A stretch of 64,000 bases of DNA from Pseudorasbora parva (GCF_024679245.1 NC_090178.1:4137702-4201701); one strand, 5' to 3'. Counted from the stretch's first letter, positions 1 to 13,503 are shown. Notes: generated by a model not told the origin, from the letters alone. Program-made: numbers and translations.

Positions 1-318
1 TGCCAATTTTCATATCGGTGCATCCCTAATTAAAACACGACAACCAATTTCAAATGTAACAAAGAATCTGCAAACATTATAATGCATTTTAAATTTGTTT
101 AGAATTATTTTCGAAAAGATATAATGCATAACAAAGTAAATTATGAATATATTGCATTATACATAAAGGCTTCAAGTAAAGTGTTACCCATAATTATATA
201 AAATAAATGCTTAATGTCATGAGTTCATGTACAGTACAGCACATGAGATTCATATATTTCACATACACATGAACTACTGATCAGTTAATGAGTGTATAGT
301 GTTGTTAATGACATATTA
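1..318. other. AT-rich flank, nothing recognised
   Basis: AT-rich sequence without a convincing open frame, splice pair, RNA gene or repeat structure that I can recognise. Confidence 0.5.
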
Positions 319-1305
319 TTAGGGCCCAAGCCCTGAAAGGGCGAAGAGCCCTATTGTTCTTCTAAGGATTATTATTATTATTATTATTATCTTTTCGCCT
401 TTTGGGCATTTTTGGGGCCCTTCCCATGCTCGAAAACTCTTGAAACTTTGCACACGCATCGGAATGCGCGGCCAACAGGGTCGGGCAGAGGCCTTTGACC
501 CGGGCGTGGCAGGGGGGCTCAACAGCGCCCCCTTGATAAACTGGGTCTATATATTAAACACACTTGCACGTACATGTATGAAACTCGGTACACTTATAGA
601 TCTCATCGGGCCAAACAACTTCCGCACTCATAGTCATAAGCTTTGCCCAACAGGAAGTGAGCTATTATGGGTTGTTCGGAAAACGCATGCTCTGGAATTT
701 GCGATACTCCTCCTGGACGATTCACCCGATCAGCACCAAACTCGGTCAGCATGAAGTCAAGACACTGAGGATGCTAAATTGCAAGCAACTTTTTGATATC
801 TCAAACGGTTTGGCCGTGGCGAAGAGACAAATTTATGGCGAGAAAAGGGAAACAGGAAGTGTGTTATAACTTTTGCATACATTAATTCATTTTGATGAAA
901 CTTCAGCTGTGTGTTCGTTGTAAGAGGCCGATCACATGGATATGACTTTTGTGAGTCAAAGTTATAGCGCCACCAACTGGCAGCAGGAAGTGTGTCACTT
1001 TTGTCCAAAGTGGGGGGGTTAGTTTTATCTACATTCACCAAACTCAGTATATATATTGTACATTTCGAGCCGGACAACTTTCTAATTTACAGTCATTAGC
1101 TGTGACCGACAGGAAGTCAGATAATTTGGTTGGAAGATAACAAGAAGTGGCAAAGCGAGCTCTGAGTTTTTACCTTCTCCTCAAAAGCAATTCATTCAAT
1201 CTCCTCCAAACTCGGACAACATGAAGTAAATATACAGAAGATGCTAAAATGCAAACGGTTATTGGATATCTCAAACGGTTTTCCCGTAGCAAAAGCCTAA
1301 AAAAC
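319..1305. repeat. Interspersed repeat starting AGGGCCCAAGCCC
   Basis: Begins with a GGGCCC-containing inverted motif, then a short ATT microsatellite (369-390). Internally it repeats a block: the stretch around 737-813 (ACTCGG..CAGCATGAAGT... ATCTCAAACGGTTT) recurs with changes at 1208-1282. I remember this type as a widespread teleost repeat; its class is unknown to me. A GC-rich piece at about 3636-3702 (GGCTTGGGCCCGTCATCGC) looks like the other end of the same family, so a larger element split by insertions is possible. Short ORFs here are not credible genes. Confidence 0.5.
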
Positions 1306-1327
1306 ACAAAATAAGAACACAAGTGCC

Positions 1328-1852
1328 TGGTTCATAAATAAGGCTATACTCCCACCTGCTGGTTATTCTATATATCACACTGTTTTTTTTTTTTTTTTTT
1401 TTTTTTTCAACACTTATGCTCTCACTTAAATGACCAGTAGAGGGCAATATTGTATAAGTTTTCAAGCAAAAAAACTTACCTCTGTGTGTGTGTGTGAATG
1501 GTTTTCTAGCCTGGTGGGGACTTAAACCTGAATGCACACAGACTCATTGGGACTTCCCAATGGGTACAAAAGCTTATAAATCAGACAGAATGAGTTCTTT
1601 TAAAAAGGTGAAAATGCAGAAAGTTGTGTGATGGGAAGGTTTTGGGGCAGGAGCAGTGTAGAAGGACAGAATATATGGTTTGTACAGCATAAAAACCATT
1701 ACATCTATAGTGAGTCCCCAGAAAAAGATAGTGAACCAGACATGAGTGTGTGTGTGTGTGTGTGTGTGAGGGGTGGGGGGTGAAGGGGGGTGTTGTGGAT
1801 GGGGGGATGGGCTGAGCTGATTTGAGTTGCCTGCAGCATACTTCAGCATTAC

Positions 1853-1929
<77 letters not shown>

Positions 1930-2186
1930 GTTCTAGCCTGGTGGGGACTTCAACCTGAATGCACACAGACTCATGGGGACACGTCACTGTAGGGGCCTAA
2001 ATTGAGGTCCCAATGGGTACAAAAGCTTATAAATCATACAGAATGAGTTCTTTTGAAAATGTAAAAATGCAGAAAGTTTTGTGATGGGTAGGTTTAGGGG
2101 TAGGGGCAGGAGGACAGAATATATGGTTTGTAAAGCATAAAAACCATTACGTCTATGAGTCCCCAGAAAGATAGTGAACCAGACAT

Positions 2187-2255
<69 letters not shown>

Positions 2256-2630
2256 CCAATCTTCTGTCTAAAAAGATTACCTCTCAATGCTGTGCTTTGG
2301 CCTGCATTAAAGGATAAAACATATTATTCTGGGTTTGAATAAAAAAATAAATGTATAAAACCAGTTTATTTGTAGGGCATTGACAATATTGTTTTATATA
2401 ATTAGTTAAATAATTGTGTTAATACAAATAATTATTAATAAAACATAAATATAAATAAAAAAAATTACTAACAAAGGAAAAAACACATTTAATTGTCTTT
2501 TTCAACAAAAAGTAATTGGTGTGTGTAACTTAAAAATGAGAAGATTAATGTTTAAAGACAAAAATGATAACCAATGAGCTACCGGTATATAGAATAACCA
2601 GAAGGTGGAAGTGTAGCCTTATTGAGTAAC
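1328..2630. repeat. Inverted-repeat element filled with TG-repeat units
   Basis: The sequence at 1341-1377 (AGGCTATACTCCCACCTGCT...) returns in reverse complement at 2583-2619 (..AACCAGAAGGTGGAAGTGTAGCCT), so the segment is bounded by diverged inverted repeats of about 40 bp. Between them lie a T tract (1383-1408) and two copies of a TG-microsatellite-linked unit (about 1500-1927 and 1928-2253), each carrying the block AGTGAACCAGACATGAGTG before the TG run. Confidence 0.45.
1746..2253. repeat. (TG)n microsatellites with a repeated linker unit
   Basis: TG runs at about 1746-1768, 1855-1927 and 2189-2252. The non-TG linker between runs is duplicated, and related linkers recur at about 49112-49270 and 50470-50750 in the opposite orientation (CCCCTAAACCTACCCATCA). 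The dinucleotide run and linker therefore travel together as an interspersed repeat. The long TH/VC ORFs over these runs are artefacts. Confidence 0.75.
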
Positions 2631-2791
2631 CAGGTTGGATATGTCCCAGGGAACACTGTTTTGAAGATTAAACTATTGTTGTTATTGGAAAACAGTGTTT
2701 CCAGACAGTGAAATAAAAACAATGATCTCTCACTGTTTAGATTTTGTGTCTGTCATTCCCCTCCCCCCTCACTCTCCCTCTCTTAGGATCA

Positions 2792-2795
<4 letters not shown>

Positions 2796-2843
<48 letters not shown>

Positions 2844-2972
2844 AGGGGGTCTCTCTCACTCTGTGTGTGTCGCCTTGTTTCTTGTTTTTTTCATAATTTA
2901 ACCCTTTCATATCATAGGCTATATCAGCAATTTCTATCACTTTATTGTGAAAAATAAGTTTTAAAAATGTAT

Positions 2973-3041
<69 letters not shown>
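2796..3041. repeat. (GT)n and (TA)n microsatellites
   Basis: A GT run at about 2796-2842 and a TA run at about 2979-3041, separated by unremarkable AT-rich sequence. Confidence 0.85.
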
Positions 3042-3042
<1 letters not shown>

Positions 3043-4018
3043 CACTGGTCTTCTGAACTTACAATATTTTGAGCTGCAAAAAATGCATTTGCACATAATT
3101 GAAAGTGACCTTTTATATCCTAATACTTTTAATTGTTTTCTATAACATGGGCTTTAAAGAAGGTCATGTGCTGTGTTTGCAAAGATCACGTATGACACCT
3201 CTTTAAACTAATTATTTATTGATAGAATTCAAATGGATAAAAAAAAAATTCACATGATCTTATAAAAGTGGCTGTTTATAATAAACTTCTATAAATTATA
3301 TGCACGCATATTACTCTTACCTGACACTGATATTAAAATCATTGTTGCGGTCCTTGTGATTTGGCTTAATTTATTTTTAAGAGAAGTGTAAGGATAATAC
3401 AACTTCAGCATTTGGACAGTATTCTGCACTCATTTTGAAATTGACATTTGACATCACCTGACATAAAATTAAAGAATAAAATGTAATTGATCTCATAGAT
3501 GTGACTGTTGTGGTTCCTGGTCATAGCAGCACCAGTTGCTGCAGTTAATGAGGTGAATTCAAATGACTTTGACATAGTCCCTTTATTTATTTTTTCCCAT
3601 ATTAAATGCCTATTGGCCTGCTGTGCACAGTAAAGCTGATGCCACCGGGGTGGCGGTGCCACCGGCTTGGGCCCGTCATCGCTGCTCGCAGCTTTAATTA
3701 CAAGTTATTATATATTATATTACCAGCCGACCGGTTTGGGCTTTTTAAATGGCGAACAAGGATATAATGGTTGAAAAATAAAAGGTTTAACACTCAGTTT
3801 ACACAATACTTGCCAAAAATAACAAAAGAAATACAATGCTAAGTCTATTGACAAGGCTGCTAGTACAAACCACTAGGTTTTGTTAATCAGTTATTGATCA
3901 TATATTATATTATTAACTAACTTCATTATATATTAACTAATCTAAAAATATAACGGTGTATTGCTAATTATAATGTTACAACACATACTGTATTCTCAGC
4001 AATATTCTCCATTCTCAC
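3042..4018. other. 3' flank/intron of the Ig gene, no exon seen
   Basis: Mostly AT-rich. The only compositional break is the GC-rich piece at about 3636-3702 (possible repeat end). On the minus strand, where further exons of the Ig gene would be expected, I see no second Ig domain, membrane segment or cytoplasmic tail. Confidence 0.4.
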
Positions 4019-5365
4019 CATAAACAAAGAGGTCAAATGTAGCGCTGACCTTTGCCTCCCCGATTTTTGTCATTTCCACAGTGTATGTACCATTATTTCT
4101 AAGAGACACGTTTCTGAAGGTGAGGGATCCGTCCTGTTCGGGTCTTAAAATGTCTGAAACACCTGAAAGTGAGCCGTCACCAATGGTCCATCTGGCGATC
4201 AGAAGGCTTCCCATAAACCACATGACCTCAGGCTGAGAAACACCAGCGTGAGACACAACGAGGGTCACACTGGTTCCCAAAAGAGCTTCAACTGATACGT
4301 GTCCCGTGGGTGAGATGGTCAGAACACACAGGTTACCTATAATATTAGGGGACAAAAAAAGAGAGCAATAATTCTTCTTGCAAAACTTTGCCATGATGCT
4401 ACAATGTTTTGGGTGAAAATGTACTTCTTCAATGTACAGAATAACCCTGAAATCTACATTTAATAACTTAACCATCACATCCCGATTTGATTTTTGGTGT
4501 TATTTACTAAAAGTGGGGTAAATGATTACAACATATGTTGAATTAGAACTGTCAAACAAAACCCAGACATTAACTAGATATTGACTAAATGACTATATTA
4601 CGATTTTTGTTTATGGATACTAAGAGAAATATATAACACTTTTGAATAATGGTCATTAGTTGACATCAGTGAATGTATTAACTAACCATGACCAGTGCAT
4701 TTGTTACTGTATTTTTTCATCTTTGTTAACATTAGTTAATGAAAATTCAGCTGTTCATGGTTTGTTTATGTTAGTTCACAGTGCATTAACTAATGTTAAC
4801 AAGACTTTAATAATGCATTAGTAAATTTTGAAATTAACGTTATCAAAGATAAATGTTTTATAAGTGCAGTTCATTATTAGTTAATGTTAACTAATGTAGT
4901 AAACTAATGTTATTCTAAAGTGTTACCAAGAAATATATTAGAAAGGCATTCATGAAATCCGAAACAAATTAACCAAAATGTAATTTAAACTTTAATTTAA
5001 AACTTAATTAAATTGATCATTGGCTGACATTCGTTGAAAGTAACAGTAATACTACAAAGTTCACTATCAAGTTATTTATTAGGACAAAAATGAAAAAGAA
5101 AGAAAAAAAACCCTAATACAATTATGATAGCACACCACACAAGGCCCTATGTGGTTTTACATGAAATATGCATAGTCTCAGGAAAGTTATTTTCATTGTT
5201 TAATAATACATTCATTAAACTTTTTCCTCATGGTTATGTTAAAGACTGTAATTTACAATAAAATGTATACGATTTTTATTTATAAACATAAATGATGAGA
5301 TTTAATTTTCTCTTACCTGCAACGAAGAACAAAAGAATACAAATCAAACTAAGCATCGTCTGCAT
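4019..5365 (-). CDS. V-set Ig-superfamily receptor, HEPACAM-like (5' part only)
   Basis: Two exons on the minus strand are visible. Exon 1 (5365-5317) starts MQTMLSLICILLFFVA, a typical signal peptide, and ends in G|GTAAG. Exon 2 (4336-4019) follows an ATAG acceptor, joins in phase 1 and ends G|GTGAG. It encodes one Ig V-type domain of about 105 residues: strand B region SVTLVVSHAG, strand C VMWFMGS, the NGT glycosylation site and the F-strand motif NNGTYTVEM. The canonical B- and F-strand cysteines are absent, replaced by V and V. To my knowledge this also holds for the first domain of HEPACAM, and the GSL..NGTYxVE pattern matches that family. SLAM/CD48-like fish receptors are the alternative. 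No second Ig domain, transmembrane helix or tail is seen downstream, so the gene is partial here or continues beyond position 1. Confidence 0.65.
4640..4930. repeat. AT-rich imperfect palindrome (MITE-like) in Ig gene intron
   Basis: Repeated forward and inverted copies of TTAACATTAGTTAATG / CATTAACTAATGTTAA between about 4670 and 4910, ending ..CTAAAGTGTTACCA. This resembles a fish MITE family; the exact ends are not defined. Confidence 0.5.
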
Positions 5366-5737
5366 GTCGACAAACAACGTAAAGCTAAAGGTGTGGGTCT
5401 TTCACGGGTTTAATATTGGATGATGATATTCCTTGTATGTAGTTGTGAAGTCTCTCAACATCCCTGACGAATCGCCAAACTCCTCAGTACAGGTGAGATT
5501 TACCTGGAGTCAGAGAAAATATCCCGTCGCGTCATTTTAACTCATATAACCGTATATTCTGTTTACTCAGAAGTACAAATGTCGATTTTAGGTGTCTTTT
5601 CACGCGGTTCTTTTCAAGCAGTTTAACTGAATTGCACCTCATGAAAACAGGGGAATAATTACACGATATATATGAGTGGGCGGGGCTTAGATTCCTGTTT
5701 TTAAAGCGATAGTTCATCATGGCTCTGGTTCATATTA

Positions 5738-7641
5738 AAGGGATAGTTTACCCCAAAATGAAAATTAGCCCATGATTTACACACCCGCCTCAAGTCATTC
5801 TAGGTGTATATGACATTCTTCTTTTAGATGAATACAATCTGAGTTATATTAAAAAATATCCTGACTCTTCCAAGCTTTATAATGGCAGAGAATGGCAAGT
5901 CCATAAAAGTGCATCTTTCATCATACAAGTTCATCTATCCATCATAAAAGTGCATCCATCCATCCATCATAAAAGTGCATCTACCCATCATAAATGTGCA
6001 TCTATCCATCATAAAAGTGCATCTATCCATCATAAATGTGCATCTATCCATCATAAATGTGCATCTATCCATCATAAGTTCATCCATCCATCATAAAAGT
6101 GCACCACTTTGCTTCAGAAGGCCTTTATTAACTAGAGCCATGTGGCGCACTTTTATAATGGATAGATGCACTTTTATAATGGATAGATGCACTTTTATGA
6201 TGGATAGATGCACTTTTATGATGGACAAATGCACTTTTATAATGGATAGATTCACTTTAATGATGGACGAATGCACTTTTATAATGGATAGATGCACTTT
6301 AATGATGGACAGATGCACTTTTATAATGGATAGATTCACTTTAATGATGGACGAATGCACTTTTATAATGGATAGATGCACTTTAATGATGGACAGATGC
6401 ACTTTTATAATGGATAGATGCACTTTAATGATGGACAGATGCACTTTTATAATGGATATTCACTTTAATGATGGACGAATGCACTTTTATAATGGATAGA
6501 TTCACTTTAATGATGGACGAATGCACTTTTATAATGGATAGATGCACTTTAATGATGGACAGATGCACTTTTATAATGGATAGATTCACTTTAATGATGG
6601 ACGAATGCACTTTTATAATGGATAGATTCACTTTAATGATGGACGAATGCACTTTTATAATGGATAGATTCACTTTAATGATGGACGAATGCACTTTTAT
6701 AATGGATAGATTCACTTTAATGATGGACGAATGCACTTTTATAATGGATAGATGCACTTTAATGATGGACAGATGCACTTTTATAATGGATATTCACTTT
6801 AATGATGGACGAATGCACTTTTATAATGGATAGATTCACTTTAATGATGGACGAATGCACTTTTATAATGGATAGATTCACTTTAATGATGGACGAATGC
6901 ACTTTTATAATGGATAGATTCACTTTAATGATGGACAGATGCACTTTTATAATGGATAGATTCACTTTAATGATGGACGAATGCACTTTTATAATGGATA
7001 GATGCACTTTAATGATGGACAGATGCACATTAATGATGGACGAATGCACTTTTATAATGGATAGATTCACTTTAATGATGGACGAATGCACTTTTATAAT
7101 GGATATTCACTTTAATGATGGACAGATGCACTTTAATGATGGACGAATGCACTTTTATAATGGATAGATTCACTTTAATGATGGACAGATGCACTTTTAT
7201 AATGGATAGATTCACTTTAATGATGGACGAATGCACTTTTATAATGGATAGATGCACTTTAATGATGGACGAATGCACTTTTATAATGGATAGATGCTCT
7301 TTTATAATGGGTAGATGTACTTTAATGATGGATAGATGCACTTTTATAATGGGTAGATGTACTTTAATGATGAATAGATGCACTTTTATAATGGGTAGAT
7401 GCACTTTAATAATGGACGAATGCACTTTTATAATGGATAGATGCACTTTTATGGACTTTATATTTCAAAACAGAAACAGCCATTCACTGCCATTATACAG
7501 CTTGGATTAGCCAGGACATTTATTAATATAACTCTGATTGTATTCTTCTGAAAGAAGAAAGTCATTTACACCTAGGATGACTTGAGGATGAGGAAATCAT
7601 AGGCTAATTTTTTTTTTTTTTTTTGGGTGAACTAACCCTTT
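5738..7641. mobile_element. TTAA-flanked inverted-repeat element hosting a minisatellite
   Basis: The left arm reads TTAAAGGGATAGTTTACCCC followed by GATTTACACACC..CTCAAGTCATTCTAGGTGTA. The right arm, reverse-complemented from about 7641, reads TTAAAGGGTTAGTTCACCC..ATGATTTCC..CTCAAGTCATCCTAGGTGTA. The arms match for well over 100 bp. Ends at TTAA suggest a piggyBac-type non-autonomous element. Related short elements recur at about 31893, 44966-45095 and 53240-53350. No transposase is present. Confidence 0.7.
5905..7452. repeat. 21-bp minisatellite in two opposed blocks
   Basis: Block 1 (about 5905-6105) repeats CATCCATCATAAAAGTG-type units. Block 2 (about 6147-7452) repeats the reverse complement, alternating GCACTTTTATAATGGATAGAT with a variant carrying TTTAATGATGGACGAAT, giving a higher-order 42-bp unit and roughly 60 copies. 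The blocks face each other across a unique spacer (about 6106-6146). The unit length is a multiple of 3 and lacks stops in several frames, which creates 110-174-codon ORFs on both strands; these are not genes. Confidence 0.9.
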
Positions 7642-9395
7642 AAATTGTAACTTCGAATCTGTACAACTTTTCACAAAAAAAGTATAGCAGATTAGTATAG
7701 TATAGCAGGAACTGACAGCGAACACCTCCACGTTCATCAAACAATTTGGTAAAACTAGCATGATAAATTTTAGAATTTGAGTACTTAAAAAATAAACAAA
7801 CAACTGAAAAAGTTATGGAGGCTTTGAATATTGTTGTGGAAAATCGGGGAACGTGGGAGTAAAAAAAAAAAACGAATTATGAATACACAATTATTATTTT
7901 AGTATGCTTAATATAACGTTTTTAAATAGTTATTTTTTAGTTCGATTTCTGAAGAGCAACACTACAGTTGTGATGCCAAGTTCTCTCAATGCAGCATAGA
8001 CAGAATGGCTCTGAAAAGTAATCATACACCAAAAAAAATTGAATTAAGACACCAAATTAAGAAGAGAAGTGACCCACTGTGAGAGATTACCTGATGTCTT
8101 CATTCAGCAGAGCCCACATGCTTCCCAGCTCTTCCTTTGTTTACCAGTAAACCAGAAAGCCTGGACACCTCAGTGTTTCCAAATCATTTTACCACACAAC
8201 AGGTTGGACAAGGTCAAATCTTGACATAAATGGACAAAAACCACAACAGCATTTATCTACATGTCTTCTCTGTACAGTTGTCACAGCACTTGGAGAGAAA
8301 AAAGCAGCTTTAAGAGTGGAAAAACAAAAAAGATCCCAAAATGAATGAGACTTACAATAATGATATGCATATGAAAAAGACAACTTTTTATTGTCATCAA
8401 ATGATACTGTACAATCAGGACTCATTTATGAGGCGCTTGTGGTAATGTGATTTACTCTTTCTTTGCTGAGAGACACTGTCCGGCTAAAAATGATGCTGCA
8501 CTTTAAACATCAATAAACTCTAAGGCTGGTTTTTCATGACACAATAAAATGACAGGAAGCACAGACAAAGTGCGTCCAGATATGATTCTGAGGGACAAAA
8601 AACAACAACCATAATGGCTTATTAGTGCATTCAAAAGTGTTCCCTAGATATTGATGTACTCTTTCTTTAAATGCATAGAAGAACAGGTGAGCCCTCGCTG
8701 GGACGCATGGGCATTGATGGATCAGTGTCTCTCAGCATCCACATGAACAGAAGAGTCAGTAACACAGATACTATAAACTACACAGGTCTGGTCTGGATTT
8801 GTGACTGGCCGATGCAGACTTTACTGGCCTCAAGGTTCGGTTAACAGTTTGCTCCATCAGCAGTTATGAAAGACCTACAGAAAACAATAAAAAAGACAAA
8901 ATACAATATGAAATACAGCTGCATGTAGGCATTAAGGGGTCAAGCACAAAGAAGGAACGATAAGTCATGCCATCATGGCTGGGAGCATCAGACCAAATGC
9001 AACAATGAGCAATAGGCAAAATGGCTGGAAAATCATACAGTTACTAGTTCATCTGCGTGTTTGTGTGCATTTGTGTGGGAGAAAGAGCGCATGTGCTTTC
9101 AATAGATAATGACACAGTGTTTTGTGTGAAAAACATGGAAATAATGTGTGGTTTTTATCCTATTGTTTAATATATTTCTTTTCTTGGTCAGGGTCGCTGT
9201 GGGTTTTGGTTCTTTTGCTGTTGAAAAGACATTTGATATAAATTAAATCATTTGGTGGAGTGATATGTCAAAACCTACTGGAACTACTTTGGAAAATAAT
9301 AGCACACCTTAATGCTCGTCAACCAATCAGAATCAAGCAATCAAGAGCCATGTAATTTAACAGAAGTTAACAAACAGTTTTAAAGTCTTACCGTT
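7642..9395. other. Intergenic, no gene recognised
   Basis: Unique-looking sequence downstream of etfb, with only short ORFs lacking homology that I recognise. No RNA gene or TIR element was recognised here. Confidence 0.4.
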
Positions 9396-9411
9396 TAATT
9401 TATTATTTATT
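9396..9411 (-). terminator. Probable etfb polyadenylation signal
   Basis: On the minus strand this reads AAATAAATAATAAA, overlapping AATAAA-type hexamers about 80 nt downstream of the etfb stop codon. Confidence 0.55.
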
Positions 9412-9486
9412 TGTGCAAAACATGTTTGAGAAATAGGTAACTAAATGTCATATAATAATATCCTTACCTTCAGTGTTAGTCTGCAT

Positions 9487-12400
9487 CTATATTCTTCCAG
9501 CCTCTTTGAGTTTTCCCACCAGATCCGCGACCGTCTCCACTTTTACTCCAGCTAGTCTCTGAGCAGGTTCGTCCACATTGAGCACCTCCAGCCGTGAGCT
9601 CACATCCACTCCTAGGTCCGCAGGCTTCACATTTGCAATCTTCTTTTTCTTCGCTTTCTACGGAGGCACAACCAAATAAAACTAATGCATGTCATATGGT
9701 ACGCTTTTGCAGAATGTTTTCTGCCATGATTTCCACTAATGTTGGTCAAGGTTTCTTTTACGAAATGACTGATATTTGCCTGTAATGCTGTGTAGCTTGC
9801 CATTTAAAGGGGTTTGAAAAATTAAGTTTCGTCGTCAATTTACTGTTAACCACAGAATTTAATCAATTAAAATTAAAAAGTGCTTTTACATCTGAAAATC
9901 TGGAGGGAATTTGTGATTTGAAAATGCTAATTCTCCTTAGAAAATTAGATTATGCTTGCATTGAATCGTGAACATATAGCACAAAAATCCAGCTAAACCA
10001 ATGACAGATCACTAAAACATCTTATAGTTTATATATAAATATAGATTTAGTTTTTCTATTTAAAAAAAGGAATCTTATACTCACCAAGGCTGCATTTATT
10101 CAATAAAATTAATAAAAAAACAGCAATACTGTGAAAGATTAAAATATTAGCACATTAATATGACTTCTGAAGGATCATGTGACTCTGAAGACTGGAGTAA
10201 TGATGATAAATTCAGCTTTGATCACAGGAATAAATTACACTTTACTATATATTCACATAGAAAACAATTATTTTAATTTGTAATCATATTTCAGAATTTT
10301 TGATCAAGTAAATTTAGTCTTGGTAAGCAGAAGAAACTTATTTTAGTCTTACTTAGACATATTTTAATTCCAAACTTTTAACCAGCAGTGTACAGATTGA
10401 CAAACCTGCATTTAGCAGACGGTTTTCAAAGTAAGCATTTGATCCACTCATGCATGAATCCATGATCTTGGTATTGCTACTGCAAAAAATGTACTTTAAT
10501 CCCTATGGGCCTGCAGTGTTGCAATACTGTACCATGATGTTGGGCAGCGTGGCATATCTGGGAGTGTTGAGACGGAGGTCGGCGGTCACCACGGCTGGCA
10601 TATTGATCGTAATGGTCTCCAATCCACCATCAATTTCTCTCACCACCTTCAACTTGCCTCCTTCGAAGGTCACCTCAGATGCAAAAGTTCCCTAGAAAAT
10701 GACAGAATTATTGGGGGGAATTATTGATAACACTCAGTCCTGAAAGAAATGTGACGGGCATTCAGTTTGTACATTTTCTGAAGAATGCTGCCCATGCTAA
10801 AACCACCCCCATGAGTCTAGTGTGTTCAAATCAAGCCTGCAGTCTCCCTCTCATTTACTGAAGCTTTCGTGCCTCGATCGCCCCCCGTGACCGGTCCCAG
10901 TATAGCCACCCCTCTGTGTTTTCTAATGGACGCGAGGCAACCAAAACAATAAAATTTCACTTCAAATACACCCCCCCCCCCCCCCCCAAGTTAGTTTATG
11001 TCACTGAAGGCAGTTACCATCACGCTGATTTCATTTCAAGTGTTCGTTTTTAAAATAAGTTTAGCTTTAGTTAGTTATTTGATGCTATAAAAACGGGGTT
11101 TGTGACGTCATGATTGACAGCTGAGACTGACGGCTTCTCTGAGTGACGTTGTCACTGAGGCACTGACAGACTTTTTTGGGGGTTTTTGGGAGCAGATTGG
11201 AGCTTTAGCTTTAATTTCTACATTTCCATAACTGTTTATTTCACACCAACATAATTCATTGTTCTGCATCTGTGAGAGTGTGGATGGGCTTTTGATATCG
11301 TGACTGTACTTTCTGCTCTACTTCCTGCTCTCTACTGCGCAGACTCTGTCCCAAGATGTCAACGCCGTGCAGGCCGCCTGAAAGCTTCAACTCTGGCAAG
11401 CGGAAACGGATGATGTCGAGTCGTCCATATGTTTTAACGGTCTATGGTTCAAATCCACGGTAATAGTGATGCTTTCCTTATCTAACAAACCTGTGGCCAG
11501 TCCAACAAGGCTGCGGTCATCTGTCCAGTTTGATTGCAGTCATCATCTATGGCCTAAAAGAGGAACATCACACGATATCATGAAATCAACTGATGAATAT
11601 CCAGTGATTTGTTGTACAACATTGTACAATAATTAACCGTCAGCTACCTGTTTACCCAGAATAATCAGATCGGCTTCCTCTTTCTTAGCCAGAGCAGCCA
11701 TAATCTTGGAGACCTGGAGCGGACCAAGCGTGTCGTAGTCCTTTCCAGACACCTCCACATGAATGCCTCGGTCCGCACCCATGGCGAGAGCGGTCCGGAT
11801 CGTCTCCTGCAACACGGATATTAATGGAACACACCCAGAAATTAATAACTGGGATTTAATATTCTTTCCTCATGTAGTAAAAAACATAAACACATGAAAC
11901 TCTTAACATTTTAGTTGTCAAGTTGGAACTACGTTATCAAAATATGTATAATAAATAGTTTGAATTAAACTAATATATATATATATATATATATATACAA
12001 GAACTCTCCTATACTCCCAAAGGCTGCATTCATTTGATAAAAAAAATACAGTAATATTGTTAAATATTACAATATTTCTATGTGAATATATAGTAAAGTG
12101 TAATTTATTCCTGTGATCAATGCTGAATTTAACATCATTACTCCAGTCTTTAGTGTCACATGATCCTTCACTAATCATGAGCATATGAGGATTTGTGCTC
12201 AATTAGTAATAACGGTTCTTATTATTATCAATGCTGAAAACAGTTTATGCCGCTTAATTATTTTTGTGGAAAACGTGATACATTTTTTTCAGGATTTTTT
12301 GATGAATAGAAAGTTAAAAACAGCATTTATTTGAAATACAATCTTTTGTAACATTCACTTTTGATCAATTTAACACATCCTTGCAGAATAAAAGTATCAA

Positions 12401-13503
12401 TTCATTTATTTAAAAAATATATTACTTGCCTCAATCTTTTGAATGGTGGTGTACCATTGTTTCCACAAAAATATTAAGCAGAACATTTTTTTTTCAACAT
12501 CAATAATAATAAGAAATGCTAGCCTGGATGCCAGCCGAACTTAGCCCCGCCCACAAAATGTTTAGATCAGGCGGTTCGGTCTGGCCTCGCTCCATAGAGG
12601 AGTAATTATCCCCGAACAGAAACTGTTCAGACCAATGAAATCATCAGGGCGGGCTTTAGACGATGACAGACAGATGATCAACAGTAACGTAATCATCACG
12701 TCATTAAAGGGACTTGGATTATATTTTTTTGAATCCTAAACGGAGAGCTTGTTCGTATCTGCATTCACCATCACAATTTCTCTCAGAAATGATGATCATG
12801 TTGGGTAAGTACTCTGTGTATCATTCAATTATTTTACAACACTGGTAAAGATTGTGTATTCCAGCCTGATTTCAGCGCGTGTGCAGACAGGGTTGCCAAG
12901 TTTTTACAACAAAACACGGCAACTACTAAGGGGGTTCTCCGGTGAAATAATGGCGTTTGGGGAGTAAAATGTGTGTTATTTTGGCAAGGTTGCCTGCTAA
13001 AATTCACACTCCAGGGTCTATATATCACATAATAGTCGCTTCAACCCGCTGACATAGAAAAGAACCCGCGGAAAAAACGCGGACTTGGCATCATAGTGCA
13101 GTTGAGCTCTGTTGACATTTGACAAGTAACGTTATGCGTCCCTTCGTTGCTCTGATTGGTTGTAGGTCTGTCCAATTGATGTTTTTCCTGGTTCAGTTGA
13201 AACACGCCTCATAATCACAGCCCAATGGAGCATCAGACTCATATTCTGACTAGAATTGAGTATGACCACGTCAGGCTAAAGAAATGCAATAAATCAGCAT
13301 AAAGGATCATGTGACACTGAAAACTGGAGTAATGATTATAAATTTAGCTTTGATCACAGGAGGACATTTACATTTATGCATTTAGCAGACGCTATTATCC
13401 AAATAAATGACATTTTACTATATATTCACATAGAAAACGGCTGATTTACATTTTAATATTTCACAATATTTACTGTATCTTTGATCAAATAAATGCAGCC
13501 TAC

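Noticed and set aside
440..869. ORFs of 70-104 codons on the plus strand
   Set aside because: Lie within an interspersed repeat; no motif, no splice structure.
5975..7510. Long ORFs on both strands (110-174 codons) with MMDRCTFIMDR and HLSIIKV repeats
   Set aside because: Pure products of a 21-bp minisatellite whose unit is a multiple of three; no splice or start context and equal coding on both strands.
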